A stretch of DNA of 64,000 nt, taken from NCBI GenBank assembly GCA_033032175.1, contig CM065323.1, positions 12,772,001 through 12,836,000 of the forward strand, written 5' to 3'. Below are positions 21,853 to 32,127 of the stretch, one piece after another (positions within the stretch are counted from its first letter, which is position 1; each line of letters starts with the position of its first letter). The notes under the pieces were generated by a model. It worked only from the letters and a program-made list of their open reading frames with translations. It was not told the origin of the DNA and made no database searches. A program made the translations under genes and the position numbers. The stretch comes from Saturnia japonica (Eukaryota > Arthropoda > Insecta > Lepidoptera > Saturniidae).

Positions 21853-22762
21853 TAAAAAAAATTATATAGGGAATTCAGCTACGCTCGATGTCTTTGATAT
21901 CTTGACTTTGGTATCTTGGTAAATCTAGAATAAAAAAACATTATCTACAAACACAATTGCATCCAAATCGTTACAGTGTTCCTTTGGAACCAGTTACTTA
22001 TTATAAATACAAGAATGACTCAATTAATAATATTAAATTACACAAAACGTGATAAGGTTTTACAAATTATTTGTTACATGCTGGGCCCCACAGTCTCACC
22101 CGTGTTAATTTTATACGAGAAACACCGCAACGCTAAACTATGTATCCAAATAACACGCTTTAAAGAGCAAAATTTAAATAAACTTCATAAAATTGCCTTT
22201 ACGATGAAGTAACTTTTGTTCGTAATATACCATGTCGAAAAAAATGTTCATAAATCACTTTATAACTTTTAACAATAATGTTTGTCACAAAATAACATAT
22301 TGTGGCTTATGTATATGAGACAGGCGTAATATGCTATTGCGGATTTTTTTATGGATATACTCTGGATAAATATTTTTGTAGAGCATTGTATTTACGTATC
22401 ATTAACCTTTACGCCAGCGCATGCGTATAAAGCAGTCCGGGAAGGCTTCCCCTTCGACTTACTTAACAAAAATCAAGTTTGTCTGTACTATTCCTTGCGA
22501 GTCTGGCTATCATATAAAATATTAGATTGCACAACAAGTGAAAAAAGAGGGAATTTAATTCGAGGAACTGAGTTGGACACTCGGGATTCTAAAGTAGGAC
22601 CGAGATCTTTTTTTTTTTCACTAGTTATGTAGGTATTCTACTTATTACCATTGACTGCGAAAAAACTTTTTAGGCGGTGATTAATTGAGAGTGAAAATTC
22701 AGGAACACGTCAGGTTTAAGGACATTTCGTTAGACAAGAGAGAAGTTAGATATAATATAGAG
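21853..22762 (+). repeat. Duplicated segment, copy 2 (910 bp)
   Basis: Direct repeat of 19421-20393 with small indels. Its right boundary GATATAATATAGAG abuts the terminal sequence CATAGGTCCCCAAAGTGG of the ZBED5-like hAT element, whereas copy 1 has a different hAT insertion 24 bp past the same boundary. Confidence 0.85.
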
Positions 22763-23465
22763 CATAGGTCCCCAAAGTGGTCCATATGGACCCATGGGGG
22801 GTCCATATCGAACTTCAAGGGGTCCACGGCAGCGAAAACAAAGTCTGGGGGTGCACGAGCTGCAAATGGGGGTCCGCGAGCTGCAAATGGGGTCGACAAT
22901 AATGAATGAATAAGCAAGTCGAGACGAAAATTTTAACTACCTATAAATAATAATCATAATGTGTTTGTACTTACATAATACTTTTTTACAATAAACATAT
23001 AGGTAATAATTCTAAAAGGTAAATATTTATGGAATTTGATAAAGATATGGAGCTATATTCAGAGAATTTCATAAGTACATTCATTAATCATGGGAATATT
23101 TGGGATCGATTATAAGATGACCTAGCAAAATTATTTTTATAGGTGCTTTTGTTGAAATTAAATCTGAATGAAAGGGTTGAATTATTATAAATTCCATAGT
23201 AGAAAAGTATTCTATTTACAATACCCGAGTACACATTAAATTTCATTTGGCAAGCTATTCACTTAGTGGCCGGAACACTTGAACTTGTAACAACTTACAA
23301 ATTTGATATAGGTATTCGTTTAGATTGCTTTCCGGCTCGCCCTAGTAATGCTTGTTAAGACTTGCATCAATTGAACTTGTGCAGACTTGTTCAATTCGCG
23401 AATATTTCCAAAAATACGTATGTTAGAGACAAACAATGTTCATTTGTCATTGGAACTTTGTTAGT

Positions 23466-23522
23466 TAAAGTCAAGTAAGTTAATGTGAAGTAAGTTAAAG
23501 TGAAGTAAGTTAAAGTGAATCA
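23466..23522. repeat. 15-bp tandem repeat
   Basis: About three and a half units of AAGTAAGTTAAAGTG, near identical, inside the 5' region of the hAT element. Confidence 0.75.
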
Positions 23523-23921
23523 ATTTCGTCTTGTTTGGAATTACCAGAGAAAAGTAAGCAATTTTTATTTTTTTTATTTATTCTTGTAGTTCATCCGTTT
23601 CACTTGCAAACTTGAGGTATTAATAGTTCAACATTAAATTAAGTACAGTTGCACACTTATTCCATAATAGTTACCTTTTTCAAAATTTTAAGAATCGGTA
23701 TTATATACTTGTACGTCTGAATCTTTATAAACAAGTTACTACATGATTTTTTTCTATATCCATACATATATTATAAAAGATTATACACAAGGAAAAAATT
23801 CGGTATCTATGTCTTATCATATTATATTAGTGGAATTTTTAATTTTTCCCCAGATAACTGCTACTAAAAATCCAAAAATGGCTGATTCAGAAAAAAATGT
23901 CGACAATACAGTGTTGATTAT

Positions 23922-25255
23922 TTGAAGTTTGGCTTCATTCCGTCATCCTCCGACAAACGATTGCCTATGTGCCTTCTATGTAACAGAATTTTAAGTAATG
24001 ACTCTATGAAACCCTCCAAGTTAGAGGGTCATTTGAAAAGTTGTCATCTTGAGAAATCGGGTAAAGATTTGAAATATTTTCAAAAAATTAAGGAAATAGT
24101 TCAGAAGAGACCAACGGTGGATAATATGTTTGCTTCGACTTCACGAAAAAGCGATGATGGTTTGAGGGCATCTTATAATATCGCACTCTTAATAGCTAAG
24201 TGTGGAAAGTCATATACTATCAGAGAAAAATTAATCCTGCCAGCTATTGAAGAGGTATTCAAAACTGTGTTACACAAACCGGCCTATGATATTATAAAGA
24301 AAATTCCTTTGAGCGCCAATACGGTTCAAAGACGTATAGATGAAATGGGAAATGAAGTTGAAGTGTTCTTATGTAAACATTTAAAAACGACTCATTTTTC
24401 TATACAACTGGACGAATCCACCTTGCCTAATAACTAATCGTTATTAAAGGCATATGTTCGTTTTATAATGGACCAGGAAATTCATGAAGAACTTCTGTTG
24501 GCCAGAAATTTGATAACGGATACTACAGGCGACCAATATTTAATATTTTGAGGGATTATTTCGCTGAAAAGCAATCTCTTTATCAAATATAATATCTGTG
24601 GCAACAGATGGAGCACCTGCAATGTTTAGGCGTTATCGAGGATATATCAGCTATTTAAAGCAAAATGTGCCCGAGGTGCATGCTATATACTGCGTAAGCC
24701 ATCGGCAACATTTAGTTGCTAAGTCTGAGTGGTAGATTGCATCAATCTCTTAAATTTGTCATCAACGCAGTAAACAAAATTCTGAGCAACGTCTTGAATT
24801 CTAGGCTATTTGTGCAGTTGTGTGAAGAAAATGATGAAAATTTTCATAGATTACTCCTCCACACCGAAGTTCGTTGGTTGTCAAAAGGCTTATGTTTGGT
24901 AAGATTTTTTTCACTGTTCGAGACAGTTTTTGAGTTTTTGGTTTCTAAAGATCCAATTTTGAAAGATAATTTAATTACGTGGAAGCCAGACATTGCCTAT
25001 TTAACAGATTTGTTTAGTAAATTCAATTAGGTTAACCTGCAGTTGCAAGGCGACAGTCTAAATTTGATAAGGACCAAGTCCATTATTTCAGCTTTCCTTT
25101 TCAGAATTAAACTAATGAGGCAAAACATTGGACGGAGAGAATTTTACCAGTTTCCAAATTTGTCACAGACAAGCTGTCAAGATGATGATGTTTTATCCTA
25201 TGTTGAACATTTACATGCCCTTCACAAAGACTTTGAATTTAGTTTGAAATATTGA
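23922..25255 (+). pseudogene. hAT transposase pseudogene (ZBED5/FAM200-like)
   Basis: The first frame (23922-24437) begins with a BED zinc finger: FGFIPSSS, CLLCNRILSNDSMKPSKL, then HLKSCH, the C-x2-C...H-x3-H pattern. It continues with KKIPLSANTVQRRIDEM and FSIQLDESTLPNN, the region carrying the first catalytic acid (DEST). After a stop at 24435 the frame is broken by several shifts to about 24715. It recovers at 24716-25030 with LHTEVRWLSKG, a hallmark of this family, and again at 25043-25255, ending HKDFEFSLKY. The C-terminal dimerisation domain is missing. Decayed and certainly inactive; an intact relative elsewhere in the genome is likely. Confidence 0.85.
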
Positions 25256-25362
25256 ATGAATATACCTAAGATTTAAAATAATCTAAAGAAAACAACAACA
25301 AGAAGAAAACATAGAGGACATGGCTTCGCCCTTTATATGAATTACATCTAAGCCTGGACTAT

Positions 25363-25610
25363 AATAAAATTTAATAAATTTGATTAAGTACAGTGTAAAA
25401 AAAAAATGAATGTACATTATTGTAAAAAAAGCGTGGGGTGTATTCAAAGCGCTTTTTAAGATATTATATTATCGAAGTGATGATTCTTCTACTCATTATC
25501 TGTCAATAAAATGTTTATAATTATTGACACTATGCACTCCACGCTTTTTTACAATAATGTACATTAATTTTTTTTTACACTGTACTTAATCAAATTTATT
25601 AAATTTTATT
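25363..25610. mobile_element. Near-palindromic MITE, 248 bp
   Basis: Arms of about 78 bp: left 25363-25440 (AATAAAATTTAATAAATTTG through GCGTGGGGTG) is inverted at 25533-25610 with a few differences. The single-stranded form would make one long hairpin with a 90-bp loop. No coding capacity. It lies just past the broken ZBED5-like transposase. Confidence 0.85.
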
Positions 25611-26003
25611 TTCTGTTTTTTTAGTTGGATTTTCTATGAAAGCGTGTTTTTTTTAGTTTTTTTAAACTATTATTTATTTTTCATTTTTTAGTTAAATTTT
25701 TGAAACTATAAATTATTTAGTTCGATTTGCTAACTATCAACCGCCCTTAATATGTACAAATGTGTTCCGATTGTATCTTGGTTAAGAACACATATTCAAA
25801 GATTTCTATGATGCCAATATAAACAGCGAGACACATAGAGGTGCAACCTTATTTACATATACAGTCAGTCACATTAATGCTTGAGTATGGAATTTTCAAT
25901 CCGTAATCACTCTACAAAAAATTATAATCATAGGAGCAAATCTGTTGGCGGCACTGAGAATGAGGATGAGTGTGAATTTTCACTCTGTGACTGATTGTAG
26001 ATT
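25611..26003. other. AT-rich stretch, probably Helitron 3' region
   Basis: Lies downstream (on the minus strand) of the helicase stop codon at 26004. No CTRR right terminus with hairpin could be fixed. T-rich at 25611-25690. Confidence 0.35.
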
Positions 26004-26245
26004 TTATGGTTTATCTGCTAATCGAATCATTTCATTCAATGCTTCACTGTTACATGGAGTTCTTCCTGTTAATTTTGAGCAATCAAGTTCTTCAATTCGT
26101 ATACCGTCCAAGGATCTTCCACGACTAAGTGCCACATAAGCTTGTCCAGCAGCAAACAATCGTGGACCCAAATAAATGACTGCATGATCAACTGTACAAC
26201 CTTGCATGCCCGAAAGAGTAAGTGTGGAACTGCACCCATGCGTAG
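26004..26245 (-). pseudogene. Helitron PIF1-like helicase, C-terminal fragment
   Basis: The minus-strand reading contains SSTLTLSGMQGCTVDHAVIY, then FAAGQAYVALSRGRSLDG (helicase motif VI, where R contacts ATP) and LDCSKLTGRTPCN, ending ALNEMIRLADKP. This is the last 80 or so residues of the Rep/helicase protein of autonomous Helitrons; the Rep domain and the rest of the helicase are missing. The upstream boundary is the tail of the LINE at 26262. Confidence 0.8.
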
Positions 26246-26261
26246 TTCGCGCACTAGCTCT

Positions 26262-28860
26262 ATCTCTCTTATTTATTTTATTTATTTATTTATTTATTTC
26301 ACAAATAAATTTACATAAAAGTTATTGTTATAGGCATCCTATAAAACCTCTGGGGTTTGTCTTAGCATGCCATGGCCTGAGGTTTTGTTCAACGCGTTGC
26401 TGTTCTTAATATACATATGTATAGTATTAAACCTAACGTTCTGTTAAAAGATTATAATTTACTATATTTATACAATAGAGTTGATGTAATAATCTTTAAA
26501 TTTGTATTTCATGTTTTTATTATTTATTGAATCCCTAACGTCCAATGGTATTTTATTAATAATGTCAGGTATCGTGTAAGATATTGTACGCCTGCCATAG
26601 AAGTTATTTTTACGTGGTATTTTTAAAGGTTTTGTTAATGCCTGTCGTGTATTAATTTTATATTTAACTGGTATTTGTATGTCGGAATTCTCAAATTGTT
26701 CTATTAATAACAAGTACTCAGCGCGAACATGAACAGGTAACACCTTACAATATTTGAATAAACCGATATAGTTATCGTAGTATTTGTTTTTTAAATTACT
26801 TGGTACTATTAAGTTTAAGAAACGAATTTGCAGATTCTTTATCTTATCGAGGTAAGTTTTAAATGTGCGTCCATAGCTGGTAAGACCATACGAAATAACA
26901 GATTCAACAAGAGCTATGTACATTTGCAAGAGAATTCTATATGGCACATTGCGCTTTATAATAGAAAGTTTGGCGAGTATGGCGCGCAACTTAATACATA
27001 CGGATTCTACCTGATAACTCCAATTAAAGCGGTCATCCACTATTAGTCCCAGGTAGGTATTACATGGTACTTGTTCTATTGGGGCACAGTTACAATTCGG
27101 CATAGTTTTATGCAGACAGTCATGACTATGAATTTTAATTTGAAAGGGATGGAAAGTATTTAAATGACTTGAGTGGACATGTATTACTTTTGTTTTTTTG
27201 TGAGTTCAATACAAGTCCCATGTCATGAGCCCATTTCGTCATAGAAGTGAAATCTACCTGCAAGGACTCTTCAGCTTTTTTAAGGTCTTTGTTGGCCGAC
27301 AGTATACAGGTATCATCTGCATATTGATAAAGTGAACAGTGCTTTAAAATATTTTCTAAGTCATTGACGTAAGCCAAGTAGTGCAATGGACCAATCACAG
27401 ATCCCTGTGCAGTGCCCTCTGTGACATTAACCGGCCTGCTTAAACTAGAGCCAATCTTGACGTGATAACTTCGGCTAGATAGATATTCTTTACACCAATC
27501 AAGTAGTTTTCCTCTTATACCCGAGTTATTCAATGTTTTTAATAGTGTATTGTGTCCAAGTGTGTCAAACGCCTTGCTAAAATCTATGAATATTAGTATC
27601 ACATGCTGCTTTTTGTCTAAATAACTATTGACTTCATCTGTAAATTTGGAAAGTAGTAATGATGTAGATTTTTTACGTTGAAAACCGTATTGTGCTTTAG
27701 ATATGATATCATTTTTCAGATAAAATGACTTTATTTGATCACATATAAATTTTTCTATTATTTTATTTATAGCTGGTAATATGGTTATCGGTCTATAATT
27801 GGCTAACTCATTATATTTTCCTTTTTTATGTATGGGTCTAACTATACCCGTTTTCAATTCAGATGGATATTTTCCTTGTTGAATACTGATGTTTATTAAT
27901 TTCACTATTGCATTTACTATTTTGTCTCCTATCTTTTTTATATCTATTATTCTAATGCTATCAAAACCAGCTGATTTATTAACATTTTTTTTTTATTATT
28001 TTACTTATTTTATTTTTTGTAGCATTTTTAAATAACATTGATTTGTCTTGTTGTATCATATAACTATTTTCATCCAGCAATGGTCTGTCACACAAGGGCA
28101 CAATATTTTTTATACTTGTTTCAAATTCCGTTGCAAAGTCATTTGCAATGAATAATTCCCTATTGTTTTCATTTAGAAAGGCATTAGTTACCACTTCATC
28201 TACTGACTTAACTATTTTACCGGTAAGTTTGTTTAATATTTCCCACAACTTTTTCGGATTATTTTTATTTTCTGCTATCTCTTTTCTGTAAAAATTATTT
28301 CTCGTATTGTGTATTGTTTTATTTAATTTATTTCTAGCTTTATTATATTCTAGTTTAAGTATTTTATTATTTGGAACATTTTTACATTTAATAAATAGTT
28401 TATCTCTATTAGCACAACCTATCCTAATTTTATTATTTATCCATTTTTCTCTATTTCTTTTACTATAATAGTTTATCTTTTTCGTGTATTTGCATTCATT
28501 ATAGCACTTAATAAAATTTTCTTTTATATACTTATATATGTCATTGACGCACTCAAATTCATCTATAGTATTCCACTCTGTATTTACCAATAGTGTATTT
28601 AGTTTTTTATTATCTATAGATACAATGTACTTTGGAGGATCATTAAAGGTTCCCATGGATGCAAGTGTGATAATCGTCATGCGATGGTCTGCTAAAACAG
28701 TCCCCAGAGCTGCTGAATAAATGTCAGATGAATGAGATCTCACAATTAAATGATCTATACAACTTTTAGTCACAATATTATTGTTATTTTCGACTCGCGT
28801 ATAATCTGAGATCGCGCACTCAAGACCACATTCAGCCAATTTACTCGCATGCAAAGAATG
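26262..28860 (-). mobile_element. 5'-truncated LINE of the CR1/Jockey superfamily, AAAT-repeat tail
   Basis: Minus-strand element retaining the end of its endonuclease and the whole reverse transcriptase. It ends in about ten AAAT units (26268-26303 on the plus strand) instead of plain poly(A), as in CR1-like elements. It is unrelated in sequence to the LINE at 1-4552. The 5' end stops near 28860 within the endonuclease. Coding is in three frames (see the ORF entry). Confidence 0.85.
26468..28854 (-). pseudogene. LINE endonuclease (C-terminal part) and reverse transcriptase, two frameshifts
   Basis: Three consecutive frames of one protein. 28854-27979: end of the endonuclease (SCIDHLIVRS, LADHRMT) and the linker. 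27905-27135: reverse transcriptase with NYRPITILPAINKIIEKF, FIDFSKAFDTLGHNTL (catalytic D), GTAQGSVIGPL and the catalytic YADDT. 27103-26468: thumb/C-terminal part beginning at YLGLIVDDRFNW. Each break sits in an A homopolymer on the coding strand, A10 near 27985 and A7 near 27188, and each equals one extra base. The palm otherwise keeps all catalytic residues. Either young decay or assembly homopolymer error. Confidence 0.88.
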
Positions 28861-28959
28861 CGGAAAGAAATTAATTAATCCTGGCGAATCTAATTAGGAT
28901 AATCGGATGCTTTGATCGGATTATTGCATTGTCATCGACTTTTGACAGGTGTGCAAAGT

Positions 28960-29075
28960 TTGAATTAAATCTGATCGTTCAAAGTAGGACAAAATCGAGC
29001 TCAAAGGGGTCGGTTACATACATACATACATACATACAGGTGAAGCTAATAAAAGCGTGTTAATAATAAAAATAC
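28960..29075 (+). mobile_element. LINE-like 3' tail with CATA microsatellite
   Basis: CAAAGTTTGAATTAAATCTG, GTAGGACAAAATCGAGC and GGTGAAGCTAATAAAAGCG flank a (CATA)n run at 29019-29038. I recall this arrangement from lepidopteran RTE-type LINE ends, but only the tail is here. Confidence 0.4.
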
Positions 29076-29189
29076 ATCTGACTTGGCTGCGTAGTCTAGG
29101 TACCTTTGCCTTTCACGAAGAAAAGAAAAACATATACAAAAAAAATGGTATCGTTGTCTTTGGTCGACACCTTCGACTACAATGATGCC

Positions 29190-30155
29190 GTTTTAGCGAC
29201 TTTGTCGCTAGATCTAGCGGATTTTGAGTGTGCTTAGCGACATTTTCTTACGATCTAGCGACTTCTAGCGACTATTTGAATACAGAAAATACATAATCAT
29301 TGGTACAAATTTAAAAGTAGTTACTGGCTGTTAACAGTATGAATTGGTATTGTTCTATCGGGAATTCTCCTACCAGAATGACGTTCAATCTTGGGGTTCG
29401 ATCGTTCGGGGAACTCTATAAAACGATACATCAGATAAAGCCTTTTCTTACTCTTTCATTCATTCACCACCGCCGCTAAGAGAAAGAGAAAATCTTTTTC
29501 TATCACAAAACATTTTTACTCCTAGCGGGTTTCTATGTAACGTTTTCTTAAAACAAACCCGTTTTGTAATAGTTCCTTTGTTTAATTGTCGTCATTAATA
29601 TCAGAATCTATTTGTCAAAATGGAAATCCTTTAAAAAAATAAGACTTGTGTTTAAAGTATACACCAGAATGGGTACAGCAAGAAGAGTTTACAATGTGGC
29701 TAAAACATGGTATTACTGATCTAACCAAAGCCTTTTGCTCGTTTAGTTTCAGTGAAATATTCGCAAAATTACATGATTTAAGGAAACACGACGACATAAC
29801 AACAAACAACCAAAAATATGAAGTGATTTCAAAAAATCAGCAAATACATTTTATTCCATCTCTAAAAGCTAATAGATACACCGAGAAAGCTCAAAGTGCA
29901 CTCGCTTTTTAGATAACAGAACATGGTTCAATTTCTCAAATAGACCATCTGACGGAATTGACGGAAGTGTTTGCAGATTTAACCAAGTACTAGCACCATA
30001 TTTTAAATAAAACCTCATCAAAGATACTGGCTGCCAAAAATATAGCCATATTCTGGATGACTCTACAGATGTTAGTGTGACCAAATTCATGGGCGTAATC
30101 GTCAGTTATTTCAGTGTGGCACAAAATACTATTTTATCTGCTTTTCTATAGTTGG
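29190..30155 (+). mobile_element. hAT-type element remnant, left end and 5' coding part
   Basis: The left part carries repeats of TAGCGAC (29196-29270: TTTTAGCGACTTTGTCGCTA and others), typical hAT subterminal repeats. A transposase pseudogene follows. The copy is cut at about 30160 by a LINE 3' fragment in reverse orientation. Confidence 0.55.
29640..30155 (+). pseudogene. hAT transposase pseudogene, N-terminal part
   Basis: Starts KYTPEWVQQEEFTMWLKHGI, the region that precedes the zinc finger in this hAT group. The finger reads KAFCSFSFSEIFAKLHDLRK, in which the second cysteine of C-x2-C has become serine, so it cannot bind zinc. The frame stops at 29910. A second readable stretch, ILDDSTDVSVTKFMGVIVSY at 30050-30112, is the conserved region with the first catalytic aspartate (D-x-S-T-D), ending at a stop at 30149. 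The remainder of the transposase is absent. Confidence 0.7.
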
Positions 30156-30162
30156 AGTTTGT

Positions 30163-30345
30163 AGGCCTTAGGGGCCCTATCCAAAAACAGAGCCGCTGCG
30201 GTTTTTACAGCTTCTCCGGACTTGGGGGCGAGCGCAGAGGGCACTCAGCCGCGAAAGTTGTATGGACGACTCGCACGAGGGTGCCAAAGTGGCCGGACCT
30301 CGGCTCGGGCGGTCGTCGCGTTTGCAAATAAGTCGCGATCTAATT
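30163..30345 (-). mobile_element. LINE 3' UTR fragment, reverse orientation
   Basis: Reverse complement of about 4340-4510 of the LINE at the left edge, including CCGAGGTCCGGCCACTTTGG and GCTTTTT/CCGCAGCGGC. The poly(A) has been lost and the 5' end is truncated within the UTR. Confidence 0.85.
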
Positions 30346-30782
30346 GCAGCATTTATCTCTCCAAAATTTGGTCGAGAACGGGTCTGACAACACTGCAGTA
30401 ATGACAGGAGGCAATATAATCTACCTAATTTAATCCTATTAAAAAAGGATTATAGATTACTTAAACAAATATTTCATCGTCTACTAAGAATATGTTATCA
30501 TAATTTTATGAATAAATGCATCATTGATTATACAATTTTTATGCAATTTTATTTTCACGTAATTTTTTACCGTGGTATATTATTAAATATTTAACGGATT
30601 TTTTTATAATTTTTTTTTTCAAAATCCAGCGCATTATTCATTGTTGTCTAAAGACTTTTTTGTTTCCTAAACGGCAACACGCTTCGACAGCTGTTTAATG
30701 TCAAATGTCAAACCACTAAATTAATTTATCGAAAAAATATGTTGTAATAAAATAAATATTTTAACTAGATTATCTGAATAGA
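30346..30782. other. Upstream region of SMIM20
   Basis: AT-rich with no TATA/initiator pair that I would commit to. AACGGCAACACGCTTCGACA at 30672-30691 is the only GC-richer patch and may mark the promoter. 5' UTR AAATAAATATTTTAACTAG runs to the ATG. Confidence 0.35.
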
Positions 30783-31407
30783 ATGGCATTCTTCAGAGGC
30801 TGGCGTTATACGGTATTCATTGGCGGTTTCATGGGCATTATAGGATTAGCGATGTATCCTATCGCAATAAGTCCTATGATAGATGTATCCGAATATAGTA
30901 AGTTGAATACATATTATTATTTAAGTAATAATTAGAAGAAAAACATGATTTTCGAAAAACTTTACATCTTTCGAAAGTGAACTTGATGACAACTACTTAG
31001 AAGTGACATTTGTATTGTCAGATTTATAATAAATGATTTGGAAAATATTTCTAAAAGATTTACTTCGGCAGTGTGACATTTTATATTTAGCCTAAATAAA
31101 GAGATCTAACTAAAAAAAACTGTAGTCTCAACTCAATGGCATGTAATTTAAAGGCTGAGCCGGATGTATTGAATGAAGCCTTGTTAAAATATAAATAAAA
31201 ATGATTTCTTAAATATTTTGCAGAACACATTCAAAAAGAGGCCAGAAAGAATATTAGACAAGAAGATATACAACCTGGAAGTGAGTGCCTATTTTTATGA
31301 AGTGTGCGCTCATTTTAAATTTAGCTATTTTATAATAATAATGTCTTTTTTTAGATATGAAAGTATGGACAGATCCTTTTGGACGGAAGAAAACAGATAG
31401 TGAATAA
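30783..31407 (+). CDS. SMIM20: Small integral membrane protein 20 (MITRAC7), three exons
   Basis: Coding exons 30783-30897, 31224-31280 and 31355-31407 give 74 residues. Introns (326 and 74 bp) have GTAAGT..CAG and GTGAGT..TAG ends, and the phases join cleanly (K39 and N58 are split codons). The protein starts MAFFRGWRYTVFIGGFMG, with one transmembrane helix at about residues 9-28 (VFIGGFMGIIGLAMYPIAI), then a charged tail ending QPGNMKVWTDPFGRKKTDSE. The motif P-G-x-K-V-W-x-D-P-F-G-R-K is the signature of SMIM20/MITRAC7, an inner-membrane chaperone that holds newly made COX1 during cytochrome c oxidase assembly; the human protein is 67-69 residues. Possible poly(A) signal ATTAAA at 31448. 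Housekeeping expression is expected. Confidence 0.93.
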
Positions 31408-31453
31408 TTTTATATTGCTAAGTGTAAATAGTATTCCAATTTCAATAATTAAA

Positions 31454-32028
31454 AGTAAGTAGTGAATTCAGTTTTTTTTTCATTTATTAATTATAGGATC
31501 TAGGGTTAAAAGTATACTGAATTGGCCCTGGAAAGAAATTTGAAGTACAACTAGGATCTTAATCCTGAAAGTCTCATAAGACAACATTTCACTTAAAAAT
31601 TAATAAAACGAGGCTTAAGTTGAGCTTTTAGTTTACATGACTCAGTGTGATCAACTTTTTTATCAATATTCTACCAAAATTTTTGCTTATTTGTATGTAC
31701 TAACATTAAATTTAAATTTCTACTATGTCTCCACAACACATTAAGGAAAGTTTAATAAATAAAAGGTCATACAATTATAATTAATTTATGCAACCAAAAC
31801 AAAAGTACCTAAGTATTTATTTATAAAAAAAGGAATTAGAGAATTTTTTTTTTCTATTTTTTACATATGTTTTCTCAGACTCTCCACTCCACTGGTTGGA
31901 GTTCGAGATCTGATAATCTTACATATGTTTAGTGCCTACATTTTCCTTGTTTGTATATAACTATTCAAAGAGCTACAAAGAACTTTTTATAGATTAGATT
32001 TGAGGGATATAAATGCAAACATGCCACT
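31454..32028. other. Intergenic, no feature seen
   Basis: AT-rich, no exon or TE signature found. Confidence 0.4.
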
Positions 32029-32127
32029 GTACATAAAACCAAGTTCGGTGAAGCTGTAAAAGCCGCAGCGGCTTCAGGGCTCCTAAGGCTAACAGTGTAG
32101 TCAGATCTAAAAAAAAAGTACATAAAA
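32029..32127 (+). mobile_element. 79-bp LINE insertion with perfect 10-bp target duplication
   Basis: 32039-32117 carries only the last 70 bases of the 3' UTR of the LINE at 1-4552 (GGTGAAGCTGTAAAAGCCGC ... AACAGTGTAGTCAGATCT) plus nine A. It is bracketed by GTACATAAAA at 32029-32038 and 32118-32127. A severely 5'-truncated, dead-on-arrival integration by target-primed reverse transcription. Confidence 0.95.

Larger units (their letters stand above)
22763..25255 (+). mobile_element. Broken hAT transposon, ZBED5-like, left end present
   Basis: The left end CATAGGTCCCCAAAGTGG and the G-rich repeats after it (22790-22890) look like hAT terminal and subterminal sequence. A transposase pseudogene follows at 23922-25255. 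The right end is not found: coding similarity stops at 25255 and a MITE lies at 25363-25610. Confidence 0.65.
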
